The translations under genes and the position numbers were made by a program. From Streptomyces sp. SolWspMP-5a-2 (GTDB lineage Bacteria; Actinomycetota; Actinomycetes; Streptomycetales; Streptomycetaceae), in NCBI RefSeq assembly GCF_900091845.1, contig NZ_FMCI01000156.1, positions 1 through 55,712 on the forward strand: a stretch of 55,712 nucleotides of DNA, read 5' to 3'. This document shows, piece by piece, positions 26,017-34,966 of this stretch. The notes under the pieces were generated by a model, which was not told the DNA's origin, did no database searches, and saw nothing but the letters and a program-made list of their open reading frames with translations. The stretch's first letter is position 1. Each line of letters starts with the position of its first letter.

Positions 26017-26308
26017 TGACGGCGCTGCTGTGACGGCGGTGCTGTGACCGCGGTCCTGCTCGGCCGCCCTGTGACGGCCATCCCGCTCGGCCGCTCTGTG
26101 ACGGCGGTCCTGTGACGGCCATCCTGCTCGGTCGTCCAGTGTCGGCGGCTCCGCGGCGGCCGTTACGCGACAGCCGTCCCGCGTCGGTCGCCCTGTGACG
26201 GCCGCCGTGCGACGGCGGCCCTTGGGACCGCGGCCCTTGGGACGGCCGCCTTGAGACGGCGGCATTTGGGACGGCCGCCCTGCGAAGGCGGGCCTGCGAC
26301 GGGCCCTC
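26017..26308. repeat. Degenerate short tandem repeats in a 358-base intergenic gap
   Basis: The convergent gap 25951-26308 is dominated by imperfect 14-16 base units such as CTGTGACGGCGGTC, CTGTGACGGCCATC and GGGACGGCCGCC. I see no gene or clean terminator in it. The unit changes along the run from CTGTGACGG to TTGGGACGG. Confidence 0.55.
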
Positions 26309-26986
26309 CTACGAAGCCGACCCGTCGTCCGACCCCGCGTGCCGGGGGAGGGCGAAGCCCAGCGCGGCGGCGGCCCGGTCGGGCGTCGGCTGCGCCCAGC
26401 GGGCGGCCACCGCCTCGTTCGACGACAGCGAGCGCGGCTCGGCGCGGTCCAGGTAGAGCATGCCGTCGAGGTGGTCCGTCTCGTGCTGCACGATCCGCGC
26501 GGGCCACCCGCGGAACACCTCGTCGACGGCCCGCCCGTGCTCGTCCTCGCAGCGCAGCCGCACCGCAGCGGGTCGGTCCACCACCGCCTGCCAGCCCGGC
26601 ACGCTCAGACAGCCCTCGAAGAACGCGGCCCGCTCCCCGCCCACCGGCTCGTACGACGGGTTCACCAGCACCCGGAACGGCAGCGGCACCCGCCCGCGCG
26701 CCGCCCGGATCTCCTCGGGGACCGGCGCCGGATCCTCCACCACCGCGATCCGCAGCCCCACCCCGACCTGCGGCGCGGCCAGGCCCACCCCCGGCGCCGC
26801 GTGCATGGTGACGCGCAGCGCCTCGACGAAACGGGCCAGCAGCGCCGGTTCCAACTGCCCGGTGAACGGCTGGGCGTCGGCGCGGAGCACCGGATCACCG
26901 GCGGCGACGATGGGCAACGGACCGTCGGTGGCGAGGAGTTGCTCGACCCGCTGGGCAAGGGGCACGGCGGCGTGGGGAGATGACAT
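26309..26986 (-). CDS. def: Peptide deformylase
   Basis: The 225-residue metalloenzyme has all three deformylase motifs: GVGLAAPQ (66-73), EGCLS (124-128) and HETDH (168-172). Cys126, His168 and His172 bind the metal and Glu169 is catalytic. It removes the N-formyl group from nascent proteins. It is longer than E. coli Def, with an N-terminal helical extension as seen in the several Def paralogues of Streptomyces. No methionyl-tRNA formyltransferase gene is adjacent, so this is probably an accessory copy. It is divergent from the PepSY gene. Confidence 0.95.
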   Translation of the reverse strand: MSSPHAAVPLAQRVEQLLATDGPLPIVAAGDPVLRADAQPFTGQLEPALLARFVEALRVTMHAAPGVGLAAPQVGVGLRIAVVEDPAPVPEEIRAARGRVPLPFRVLVNPSYEPVGGERAAFFEGCLSVPGWQAVVDRPAAVRLRCEDEHGRAVDEVFRGWPARIVQHETDHLDGMLYLDRAEPRSLSSNEAVAARWAQPTPDRAAAALGFALPRHAGSDDGSAS

Positions 26987-27143
26987 CGACCAAGGATGTC
27001 ACGCGCCCGACGCCCGACGTCCCGCTCCGATGTGACGCAGACCACTTCCGCGGCCGGGAACTCGCGGACCCCCGCCGCCGACTCCTGCACCGCGACCGCA
27101 GACGTCGCCCCGACATCCGCCCCCGTCCCCCGGAGACCCGACG

Positions 27144-28553
27144 ATGTCCACCGCTCCCCCGACCACCACGGACGAGACCCCGAGACCCGCCGCCCCGGCC
27201 CCCTCGCCCGGCGTCTGGACCCCGCTGCGCCCCCTGGTCCTGCGCCTGCACTTCTACGCGGGCGTGTTCGTCGCGCCCTTCCTGCTGATCGCCGCCGTCA
27301 CCGGCTTCCTCTACGCGGCCTCCTTCCAGGCCGAGAAGCTGGTCTACGCCCACGAGTTGACCGTGCCGGCCGGCGAGCGCGAGATACCGGTCTCGGAGCA
27401 GGTGGCCGCGGCCCGCGAGGCGTATCCCGAGGGAACCGTCTCCGCCGTGCGTCCGGCCCCCGAGCCCGGCGCCACCACGCGGGTGCTGCTCTCCGGCGTC
27501 GAGGGCGTCGACTCCGCCCACACGCTCGCCGTCTTCGTCGACCCGTACACCGGGAAGGTGCGCGGCTCCCTCGAACAGTACGGTTCGTCCGGCGCGCTGC
27601 CGCTGCGCACCTGGATCGACGAGTTCCACCGCGACCTGCACCTCGGCGAGACCGGCCGCCTCTACAGCGAGTTCGCCGCGAGCTGGCTGTGGGTGATCGC
27701 GGGCGGCGGCCTGGTGCTGTGGTTCTCCCGCCGCCGCGCCCTGCGCAAGGTCCGGGGCACGTCGGGCCGCCGCCGCACCCTCGGCCTGCACGGCACGATC
27801 GGCGCCTGGGCCGCCGTCGGCTTCCTCTTCCTGTCCGCGACCGGGCTGACCTGGTCGACGTACGCGGGCGCCACCATCGACGAACTGCGCACTTCCCTGG
27901 GCCAGTCCACGCCCTCGGTCACCGCCGACGCGGGCGGCGACCACGCCGGGCACGGGGCCTCGGCCGCCGCCGGGAGCGCCGAGCACGGCGTCGGCCTCGA
28001 CGCGGTCCTCGCGGCGGCCCGCGGCGAGGGGCTGGGCGATCCGGTGGAGATCGTGCCGCCCGCCGACGAGTCGTCCGCGTACGTCGTCCGGCAGATCCAG
28101 CGGAGCTGGCCCGAGAAGCAGGACGCGGTCGCCGTCGACCCGAACAGCGGCGAGGTCACCGACGTGGTGCGCTTCGCGGACTACCCGGTGCTGGCCAAGC
28201 TCACCCGCTGGGGCATCGACCTGCACACCGGCAACCTCTTCGGGCTGGTCAACCAGCTCCTGCTGATGGCGCTCGCGGCCGGTCTGGTCCTGCTGATCCT
28301 GTGGGGATACCGGATGTGGTGGCAGCGCGGCCGGGGCAGTGCCTTCGGCCGGCCGATCCCGCGCGGCGCGTGGCAGCAGGTCTCCCCGCGGATCCTCGTC
28401 CCGCTGGCGGCGGGGGTCGCCGTGCTCGGCTACTTCGTCCCGCTCCTGGGCATCCCGCTGGCCGCCTTCGTCGTCGTCGACGCGGCCCTCGGGGAGGTCG
28501 CGCACCGGCGCGCACGCGCGCGCACGGAGGCGGCGGACCAGGGGGCGAGGTAG
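27144..28553 (+). CDS. PepSY-associated transmembrane protein
   Basis: The 469-residue protein has an N-terminal membrane helix after LRLHFYAGVFVAPFLLIAAVTGFLYA, further helices near 185-200, 225-245, 375-395 and 420-445, and extracytoplasmic PepSY-like regions. The HRDLHLGETGRLYSEF and WGIDLHTGNLFG segments are hallmarks of the PepSY_TM (DUF2300-like) family, linked to iron and flavin redox chemistry. A His-rich loop (GGDHAGHGASA) near 270 may bind metal. It is divergent from def. The function is not established. Confidence 0.88.
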   Translation: MSTAPPTTTDETPRPAAPAPSPGVWTPLRPLVLRLHFYAGVFVAPFLLIAAVTGFLYAASFQAEKLVYAHELTVPAGEREIPVSEQVAAAREAYPEGTVSAVRPAPEPGATTRVLLSGVEGVDSAHTLAVFVDPYTGKVRGSLEQYGSSGALPLRTWIDEFHRDLHLGETGRLYSEFAASWLWVIAGGGLVLWFSRRRALRKVRGTSGRRRTLGLHGTIGAWAAVGFLFLSATGLTWSTYAGATIDELRTSLGQSTPSVTADAGGDHAGHGASAAAGSAEHGVGLDAVLAAARGEGLGDPVEIVPPADESSAYVVRQIQRSWPEKQDAVAVDPNSGEVTDVVRFADYPVLAKLTRWGIDLHTGNLFGLVNQLLLMALAAGLVLLILWGYRMWWQRGRGSAFGRPIPRGAWQQVSPRILVPLAAGVAVLGYFVPLLGIPLAAFVVVDAALGEVAHRRARARTEAADQGAR

Positions 28554-28729
28554 CCGGACCAGGACGCCTCGGTCGGCTGACGTGCGTATGCGTGAGCGGC
28601 GTGAGCCGGTGTGAGCCGAGGTGACCCGACCGGAGCCGGACGCCTCGATGGCGCCGACCCGCGCATCCGGAGACGGCGCGAGCCGGGGGCAGCCGATCCG
28701 CGCCGTGGTGGCGTCGGGGCGCGCACGGA

Positions 28730-28781
28730 GGCGGCGGGGGCGTGACGTGAGGCTCGCGGGCCCTGTCACGCCCCCGCCGCC
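28730..28781. terminator. Long hairpin terminator
   Basis: A perfect 17-base-pair stem (28730-28746 with 28765-28781) and an 18-base loop lie between the convergent PepSY and TPR genes, just beyond the TPR stop codon. The upstream part of the gap (28554-28729) shows no gene. Confidence 0.75.
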
Positions 28782-28797
28782 GGGTGCGCGCTCCGGT

Positions 28798-29172
28798 CTA
28801 CTCGGCGGCCGGGGAGCCGTCCTGGAAGTCACCGGCCAGGGCGGCGGCGATCCGCAGCTGGGTCTCCGCCTCCTCGCCCCGCCCCTGGCGCTCCAGGGTG
28901 CGGCCCAGCATCAGCCGGGCGTAGTGCTCGACCGGGTCCCGCTCGACGATGACCCGCAACTGGGCCTCCGCGCGGCCCAGTTGGGCCGAGTGGTAGTAGG
29001 ACCTGGCCAGCAGCAGCCGCGGCCCGGTCTGCTCCGGCACCTCCGCGACCAGCGGGTCGAGGACGTGCGCGGCGGCCGTGTACTCCTTGGCGTCGAAGAA
29101 CAGCCGGGCACGCTCCCACCGCTCCGCGGGCGTCCCGTGGGCGTAGTAGGCCGAGTCGAATGTGGTGTTCAC
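28798..29172 (-). CDS. Tetratricopeptide-repeat protein
   Basis: The 124-residue all-helical protein consists of about three TPR units (ERARLFFDAKEYTAAAHVLDPL, TGPRLLLARSYYHSAQLGRAEAQL, EHYARLMLGRTLERQGRGEEAETQL). TPR proteins act as protein-binding scaffolds. The GTG at 29172 follows a near-perfect AAGGAGG site at five bases, which decides the start. It is divergent from pirin, and I see no partner gene. Confidence 0.88.
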   Translation of the reverse strand: MNTTFDSAYYAHGTPAERWERARLFFDAKEYTAAAHVLDPLVAEVPEQTGPRLLLARSYYHSAQLGRAEAQLRVIVERDPVEHYARLMLGRTLERQGRGEEAETQLRIAAALAGDFQDGSPAAE

Positions 29173-29240
29173 GGTGACCTCCTTCGCCGGGCACAACCCG
29201 GGGTGATGGTTGAATATTCCACTACCTAAGGAGCCGGGCC

Positions 29241-29312
<72 letters not shown>

Positions 29313-29352
29313 GTGCCGGTGTTCGAGGACGCCCGCCGACCGGGGGACGCGC

Positions 29353-29381
29353 TGACGGGACGGCCCCGACGGGGCTAGGTT
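29353..29381 (+). promoter_or_regulatory. Putative leaderless promoter of pirin
   Basis: TGACGG (29353-29358) and TAGGTT (29376-29381) are 17 bases apart. The -10 ends seven bases before the ATG at 29389, so transcription would start at or next to the start codon. Confidence 0.5.
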
Positions 29382-29388
29382 GTGGCCC

Positions 29389-30354
29389 ATGAGCAATCTT
29401 GATCGCGAGGCCGCGCCCGCCGTCTGCGGTGGCCGCGGCTTCGTCGTGGCGGAACCCGTGCGGGAACTCCTCAGTCCGCGGCGCGTCAGGCTCGGCGAGT
29501 CGACCGAGGTCCGCCGCCTGCTGCCCAACCTGGGCCGCCGCATGGTGGGCGCCTGGTGCTTCATCGACCACTACGGGCCGGACGACATCGCCGACGAGCC
29601 CGGCATGCAGGTGCCGCCGCACCCGCACATGGGCCTCCAGACGGTGAGCTGGCTGCACGAGGGGGAGGTCCTGCACCGGGACTCCACCGGCAGCCTCCAG
29701 ACCATCAGGCCGCGTGAGCTGGGCCTGATGACCTCCGGCCGGGCGATCAGCCACTCCGAGGAGAGCCCCAGGTCGCACGCCCGCTTCCTGCACGGGGCGC
29801 AGCTGTGGGTCGCGCTCCCCGACAGCGACCGGCACACCGACCCGCGCTTCGAGCACCACGGCGACCTCCCGGTCGTCACCGCGCCCGGTCTGAGGGCGAC
29901 CCTCGTGCTGGGCTCCCTCGACGGAGCGACGTCACCGGGCACCACGTACACCCCGATCGTCGGCGCCGACCTGGCGCTCACCCGGGGCGCGGACGTGCGC
30001 GTCCCGCTGGAGCCGGACTTCGAGTACGCGGTCCTGTCCATGTCGGGCGAGGCCCGGGTCGACGGCGTGCCCGTGCTGCCGGGTTCGATGCTCTACCTGG
30101 GCTGCGGCCGCTCCGAACTGCCGATCCGCGCGGAGTCGGACGCGGGCCTGATGCTGCTGGGCGGCGAGCCGTTCGACGAGGAACTGATCATGTTCTGGAA
30201 CTGGATCGGACGCTCCCAGGAGGAGATCGAACAGGCCAGGTCCGACTGGATGACGGGGTCCCGCTTCGGCGAGGTGCGGGGCTACGACGGCGCCCCCCTC
30301 CCGGCCCCGGCTCTGCCGCCGGTGGCGTTGAAGCCGCGGGGGAGGGTGCGCTGA
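29389..30354 (+). CDS. Pirin family protein
   Basis: The 321-residue bicupin has the pirin metal site PPHPHMG at 76-82 (His78, His80) with further ligands in ISHSEE (His122, Glu124), and a C-terminal pirin domain (GGEPFDEELIMFWNWIG). Bacterial pirins are iron-dependent regulators or quercetin dioxygenases. The ATG at 29389 has no ribosome site, but a promoter consistent with a leaderless transcript lies just upstream. It is convergent with the NCS1 permease gene. Confidence 0.93.
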   Translation: MSNLDREAAPAVCGGRGFVVAEPVRELLSPRRVRLGESTEVRRLLPNLGRRMVGAWCFIDHYGPDDIADEPGMQVPPHPHMGLQTVSWLHEGEVLHRDSTGSLQTIRPRELGLMTSGRAISHSEESPRSHARFLHGAQLWVALPDSDRHTDPRFEHHGDLPVVTAPGLRATLVLGSLDGATSPGTTYTPIVGADLALTRGADVRVPLEPDFEYAVLSMSGEARVDGVPVLPGSMLYLGCGRSELPIRAESDAGLMLLGGEPFDEELIMFWNWIGRSQEEIEQARSDWMTGSRFGEVRGYDGAPLPAPALPPVALKPRGRVR

Positions 30355-30377
30355 CCCGGGGGACGCCCGTGCCGTGA

Positions 30378-30399
30378 GCGGCGCCGCCCCCGGCGCCGC
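30378..30399. terminator. Hairpin terminator
   Basis: GCGGCGCCG (30378-30386) pairs with CGGCGCCGC (30391-30399) around a CCCC loop, between the convergent pirin and permease genes. Confidence 0.65.
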
Positions 30400-30419
30400 G
30401 CGTTGCCCGGACCGTCCGG

Positions 30420-31856
30420 TCAGGAGCGGGTGAGGGCCGTCGGGTTCTGGGCCGACGGTCCGCCCGGTGCGGACGGGGTCGCCTCGTCGCGCACCCACAG
30501 GGGCTTGAGGCGGTACGTCAGCAGGTACAGCACCGCCCCCGTCCCGGCCGCGACGAACATGCTCAGGTCACCCGCGCCCGGGTACGCCCTGGCGAACGCG
30601 CCGGTGTAGAAGCTGGACTGCCAGAACGGGACGGAGGCCGCGACCCCGCCGACCCAGGCGACGAAGCCCCAGCCCAGCACCCGTCGCCGGTCGTAGAGTT
30701 CCTTGATCCGGGACGGGTCGGAGCGCCCGCCGAGGTAGAAGTCGAGGAGCAGCACCACCGCGAAGGGCGCGATGAAGTACGCGGTGAGGTTGAGGAAGAC
30801 CTTGAACTTGTCCTCCGTGCCCGACTCGCCCCAGAGGCTGATGACGTAGGCGAGCAGACAGATGACGGTGACCGCCTGCGAGCGGCTGATCGGCACCTTG
30901 AGGGTCTGCACGGAGATGGCGCCGCCGTAGACGTTCAGGAAGTTCTGCGCCAGTGCCGAGAGGCCGACGGCGATCAGCGCGGGCACCGCGAACGGCCCGG
31001 CCAGCTCGTGCAGCGCGGTGATGGAGTCCGAGCTGGTGGCGCTGCCGCCGACGACCACGCCGAGGATGCCCAGCCAGCAGATGGTGACGAAGTTGCCGAG
31101 GCCGGTGTACCAGGAGGTGCGGCTGACGACCTCGGGGGTGTCGGGGAGGTAGCGGGAGTAGTCGGAGGCGAAGGGGGCCCAGGCGACCAGGAAGGAGAGG
31201 AACCAGCCGCCGAACGTGATCCAGCCGCCGGTGGAGCCGATGTACCCGGCGGCGTGCGTGTTGGTGTGGAAGAGGCTGCCGCCGCGCACCACCGCGACCA
31301 CCGTGATCAGCAGGAACAGCGGGGTCAGGACGTAGGTGAGGACCCGCTGGAGGTAATTGATCATGTTGTAGCCGAAGATCGCCACCACCAGTTGGACGGC
31401 GGTGAGCACGCCCCCGCAGACCCAGAACGGCAGATGCGTCAGCCCGGCGAAGGCCTTGCCGCCGAGGATGACGGTGACGGCGGCCCAGCCGATGCCCGCG
31501 AAGACGTTGATGTAGGCCACCGGCAGGAAGTTGCCGAAGAAGCCGAGCGGGCCGCGGGCCTGGATCTGCTGGGGCACCCCGAGGCGTACCCCCATGAGGG
31601 ACATCACGGCCATCAGCAGCGAGCCGACCGCAGCGCCCACCGCGATGGCGGTGACGGCGGCGCCGAAGCTCAGCCCGAACCAGGCGGCGCTGAAGCCGAG
31701 CAGGATGATCGGGAAGTTGAGACCGGCGGCGAACCAGACGAAGAACTGCGAACTCGGTTTGCCGTGCCGTTCGTTGTCGGGGATGTGGTCGACGCCGAAG
31801 GGCTCGACCTTCGTGACCGCGCTGCCGTATACGGGCGCCGTGGCATCGTTGGACAT
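30420..31856 (-). CDS. NCS1 family nucleobase/N-heterocycle permease
   Basis: The 478-residue protein has about twelve membrane helices and NCS1 features: VEPFGVDHIPDNERHGKPSSQFFVWFAAGLNF at the start, a GxPQQIQARGPLGFFGNFLP segment and an ASDYSRYLP motif. NCS1 carriers import cytosine, allantoin, hydantoins and related ring compounds with sodium or protons. An AGGAG site precedes the ATG. It is the last gene of a leftward catabolic operon, 266 nt behind the luciferase-like monooxygenase. That gap contains GGGCGGGCTGGTG-like repeats and no gene. Confidence 0.9.
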   Translation of the reverse strand: MSNDATAPVYGSAVTKVEPFGVDHIPDNERHGKPSSQFFVWFAAGLNFPIILLGFSAAWFGLSFGAAVTAIAVGAAVGSLLMAVMSLMGVRLGVPQQIQARGPLGFFGNFLPVAYINVFAGIGWAAVTVILGGKAFAGLTHLPFWVCGGVLTAVQLVVAIFGYNMINYLQRVLTYVLTPLFLLITVVAVVRGGSLFHTNTHAAGYIGSTGGWITFGGWFLSFLVAWAPFASDYSRYLPDTPEVVSRTSWYTGLGNFVTICWLGILGVVVGGSATSSDSITALHELAGPFAVPALIAVGLSALAQNFLNVYGGAISVQTLKVPISRSQAVTVICLLAYVISLWGESGTEDKFKVFLNLTAYFIAPFAVVLLLDFYLGGRSDPSRIKELYDRRRVLGWGFVAWVGGVAASVPFWQSSFYTGAFARAYPGAGDLSMFVAAGTGAVLYLLTYRLKPLWVRDEATPSAPGGPSAQNPTALTRS

Positions 31857-32122
31857 GGCGTGCTCCTGGGGACGGGAAGCGGAGGCTGCTTTCGGTGGGC
31901 GGGCTGGTGGGCGGGCTGGTGGTGGGGCTGGAGGCGGGGGCCGGGGGCCGGGGGTTCACCCGGGGGCGCCGGACGCCCGGCCGTCGTGGACGGGCGGTCC
32001 GCGTGTGTGAAGGGGGGCGCGAGTCAGGGGGTGAGGGGTGCGCGCCTCGTCGAACGGGTCCGTCCGCGGCGGCCGTTGGAGGTGGTACGGCCGCTGCCGG
32101 GCGGGCGGAGCCGGGGGTGTGG

Positions 32123-33166
32123 CTACCGGAAGGCCGGGACGACCTCCTTGATGAACAGTTCGAGCGACGCGCGCTTCTCCGCGTGGGAGAGCCCCGTGTC
32201 GATCCAGAAGCTGTACTCGTCGACGCCGAGCTCCTGGTAGGCGCGCAGCCGCTCGATGACCTCGTCGGGCGTGCCGATCATCGCCGTCCTGTGCAGCGAC
32301 TCCGGCGCGAACTCGGGGCGGTCCGCGAACTTCGACTCCGGGCTGGGGTCGAGGAACCCGTCGCGCGGGGTGGTCTCGTTGCCGAACCACGCGTCGAAGG
32401 TGCGGTAGAAGCGGTTGATCGCCTCCGCGGCCGGGCGCCATCCCGTCGGCTCCTCCGGAGCGTGCACGTGGGTGTGGCGCAGCACCATCAGCTCGGGACG
32501 CGCCACCTCGGGGTGGTTGGCGACCGCGGTGTCGAACTTCCGCTTCAGGTCGACGACTTCCTCGTCCCCCTTCATCAGCGGGGTGACCATGACGTTGCAG
32601 CCCTGGGCGACGGCGAAGTCGTGCGAGTCGGGGTCGCGGGCGGCCACCCACATGGGCGGATTGGGCCGCTGGACCGGCTTGGGCACGCTGGTCGACGTCG
32701 GGAACTGCCATATCTCGCCGTCGTGCGCGTAGTCGCCCTGCCACAACGCCCGTATCGCGGGCACGAGTTCGCGCAGGTGCTTGCCGCCGTCGCGGGCCGA
32801 GAGGCCGCCCGCCAGCCGGTCGAACTCGAACTGGTAGGCACCGCGGGCGAGTCCGACCTCCATCCGGCCGTCGCTGATGACGTCGAGCAGCGCGCACTCG
32901 CCGGCGGCGCGGATCGGGTTCCAGAACGGGGCGACGATCGTCCCGGCGCCGAGCCGGATGGTGGAGGTCCGCGCGGCGAGGTGGGCGAGGAGCGGGATGG
33001 GGCTCGGGGAGATGGTGTACTCCATCGCGTGGTGCTCACCGACCCACACGGTGCTGAAGCCGCCGGCCTCGGCCATCAGGGCCAGCTCGGTGAAGTCCTC
33101 GAAAAGCCGGCGGTGGCTGACCTCCTCGTCCCAGCGCTCCATGTGCACGAACAACGAAAACCTCAT
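32123..33166 (-). CDS. Luciferase-like (LLM) flavin-dependent monooxygenase
   Basis: The 347-residue TIM-barrel protein has the bacterial-luciferase signature WVGEHHAMEYTISPSPIPLLAHLAARTSTIRLGAGTIV (about 41-78) and GLARGAYQFEFDRL. Such enzymes use FMNH2 from a separate reductase, and a reductase gene lies at 37723-38226. Relatives open N-heteroaromatic rings in uracil, pyridine and trigonelline breakdown. Its ATG overlaps the tautomerase stop codon by four bases, so translation is coupled. The substrate is unknown. Confidence 0.9.
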   Translation of the reverse strand: MRFSLFVHMERWDEEVSHRRLFEDFTELALMAEAGGFSTVWVGEHHAMEYTISPSPIPLLAHLAARTSTIRLGAGTIVAPFWNPIRAAGECALLDVISDGRMEVGLARGAYQFEFDRLAGGLSARDGGKHLRELVPAIRALWQGDYAHDGEIWQFPTSTSVPKPVQRPNPPMWVAARDPDSHDFAVAQGCNVMVTPLMKGDEEVVDLKRKFDTAVANHPEVARPELMVLRHTHVHAPEEPTGWRPAAEAINRFYRTFDAWFGNETTPRDGFLDPSPESKFADRPEFAPESLHRTAMIGTPDEVIERLRAYQELGVDEYSFWIDTGLSHAEKRASLELFIKEVVPAFR

Positions 33167-33447
33167 GACTGCTCCTCCTGCTGCGCGTCGGCCGGGCGTC
33201 GGCTCGTGTCCCGGCCGTGGTGTGCGTCGATGGCCGGCCCGGCCGGTCCGGTGCCCGCGGCGTCCGCCTCGGTGAGGGTGACGTCGCCGGTGGACCAGTG
33301 GGACCGGGGGACTTGGTGGACGACGACCCGGATGTGGTCGGGCCGGGCGTCCGTGGTGCGCTGGACCGCTGTGTGCACTGCGTGCAGCAGGGCCCGGATC
33401 TGCTCCGGGCTGCGGCCCTCCGCGAGGGTGATGGCGACCTGCGGCAT
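33163..33447 (-). CDS. 4-oxalocrotonate tautomerase-like protein
   Basis: The 94-residue protein begins Met-Pro, exposing the catalytic N-terminal proline of the tautomerase superfamily after Met removal. A beta-alpha-beta unit follows (MPQVAITLAEGRSPEQIRALLHAVHTAV) with a second strand DHIRVVVHQVP. It is longer than a 62-residue 4-OT because of a polar tail. It sits 31 nt after the aldehyde dehydrogenase and overlaps the monooxygenase, indicating a role on an enol intermediate of the same pathway. Confidence 0.85.
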   Translation of the reverse strand: MPQVAITLAEGRSPEQIRALLHAVHTAVQRTTDARPDHIRVVVHQVPRSHWSTGDVTLTEADAAGTGPAGPAIDAHHGRDTSRRPADAQQEEQS

Positions 33448-33478
33448 GTCGTTCCCGTTCTCTCGCGCCGGTTTCCGG

Positions 33479-34966
33479 TCAGCTCCGCATGGTGAACGGA
33501 TCGGCCACCGGCTCCTCGCTGGTGTTGATCCAGACGCTCTTCAGGCGGGTGTACTCCTTGACGGCCTCGGTGCCGTGCTCGACGCCGACGCCGCTGGTCT
33601 TGAAGCCCTGCCGCGGGGACATGGGGGACATGGCCCGGTAGGTGTTGACCCAGATCGTCCCGGCGTCGAGGCGGCCCGCCATCCGGTGCGCGCGGGCGAG
33701 GTCGGTCGTCCAGACACCGGCCGCGAGCCCGTAGTCGGTGTCGTTGGCGAGCCGGACGACCTCCTCCTCGGTGTCGAAGGGCATGACGGCCACCACCGGC
33801 CCGAAGATCTCCTCCCGGACGACCCGCATGCCGTTGTCGACGTCCACGAGGACGGTCGGCTCGTAGAAGTAGCCGCCGAGGCCGCCGTCGGTGGCCTGCC
33901 CGCCGGTCAGCACCCGCGCGCCCTCGCCCCGGCCGAGATCGACGTACCCGGCTACCTTGTCGCGCTGGTCGGCGAAGGCCAGCGGCCCGAGTTCGGTCCG
34001 CTCGTCGAGGGGGTCGCCGATCCGGATCGTCCGCGCGCGCCCGGCGACCCGCTCCAGCAGCTCGTCGTAGACCGACCGGTGGGCGAAGACCCGGCTGCCC
34101 GCGATGCAGGTCTGTCCCGCGGCGGCGAAGACACCGGCCACGACACCCATCGCCGCGTTGGCGACGTCCGCGTCCCCGAAGACGATGTTGGGGGACTTGC
34201 CGCCGAGTTCGAGGGTGGAGCCGATGAACCGGCTCGCGGTCGCCGCCGCGATCCGGGCCCCGGTGGCGGTGGAGCCGGTGAAGGAGATCTTCGCCAGGTC
34301 GCGGTGGTCGACCAGGGCCTGTCCGGCCTCGGCCCCGAACCCGGTGACGACGTTGACCGCGCCCGGCGGGAAGCCCGCCTCCAGGGCCAGTTCGGCGAGC
34401 CGGAGGACGGACGCCGAGGTGTGCTCGGACGGCTTGACCACGACGGTGTTCCCGGCGCAGAGGGCCGGGGCGAGCTTGCTGCTGGTCAGCGTCAGCGGGG
34501 AGTTCCAGGGGGTGATCGCGCCCACCACGCCGAGCGGTTCCCGGGCCGTGTAGTTGAGCACCCGGCGGTCGGAGGTCGGGATGAAGTCGCCGTGGATCTT
34601 GTCGGCGAGCCCCGCGTAGTAGTGGTAGTACTCCGGCAGGGCGGCCAGCTGCCCCCGCATCTCGCGCAGCAGCTTGCCGTTGTCCAGCGTCTCCGTCCGG
34701 GCCAGTTCCTCGGCGTTCTCGGCGATCAGCTCACCGAGGCGGCGCAGCAGGTGCCCCCTCCTGGTCTGGCTGAGGTCGCGCCAGCGTGGGTCCTCGAAGG
34801 CGCTCCGCGCGGCGGCCACGGCCCGGTCGACGTCGGCGGCGTCGCCGCGCGCGGCCCGGTAGAGGACCTCGCGGGTGGCCGGGTTGGTGCTCTCGAAGTA
34901 CGCGCCGGAGGCGGGCTCGGCCTGCTCGCCGCCGATGACGTGCCGCAACGTGGTGGGGTCAGACAT
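33479..34966 (-). CDS. Aldehyde dehydrogenase
   Basis: The 495-residue NAD(P)-dependent enzyme has Asn155 (ITPWNSP), Lys178 (VVVKPSE), Glu254 (ELGGKSPN) and the nucleophile Cys287 (GQTCIAGSR). The profile resembles the betaine-aldehyde and hydroxymuconic-semialdehyde group. It would oxidise a semialdehyde to an acid in the ring-cleavage pathway. The start overlaps the hydrolase 3' end by eight bases, which fixes ATG 34966. Confidence 0.95.
   Translation of the reverse strand: MSDPTTLRHVIGGEQAEPASGAYFESTNPATREVLYRAARGDAADVDRAVAAARSAFEDPRWRDLSQTRRGHLLRRLGELIAENAEELARTETLDNGKLLREMRGQLAALPEYYHYYAGLADKIHGDFIPTSDRRVLNYTAREPLGVVGAITPWNSPLTLTSSKLAPALCAGNTVVVKPSEHTSASVLRLAELALEAGFPPGAVNVVTGFGAEAGQALVDHRDLAKISFTGSTATGARIAAATASRFIGSTLELGGKSPNIVFGDADVANAAMGVVAGVFAAAGQTCIAGSRVFAHRSVYDELLERVAGRARTIRIGDPLDERTELGPLAFADQRDKVAGYVDLGRGEGARVLTGGQATDGGLGGYFYEPTVLVDVDNGMRVVREEIFGPVVAVMPFDTEEEVVRLANDTDYGLAAGVWTTDLARAHRMAGRLDAGTIWVNTYRAMSPMSPRQGFKTSGVGVEHGTEAVKEYTRLKSVWINTSEEPVADPFTMRS

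Noticed and set aside
24397..26265. A long minus-strand frame opposite the disulfide oxidoreductase
   Set aside because: The plus-strand gene has FAD, NAD and disulfide motifs. The minus frame is Gly/Arg/Asp-rich without any motif.
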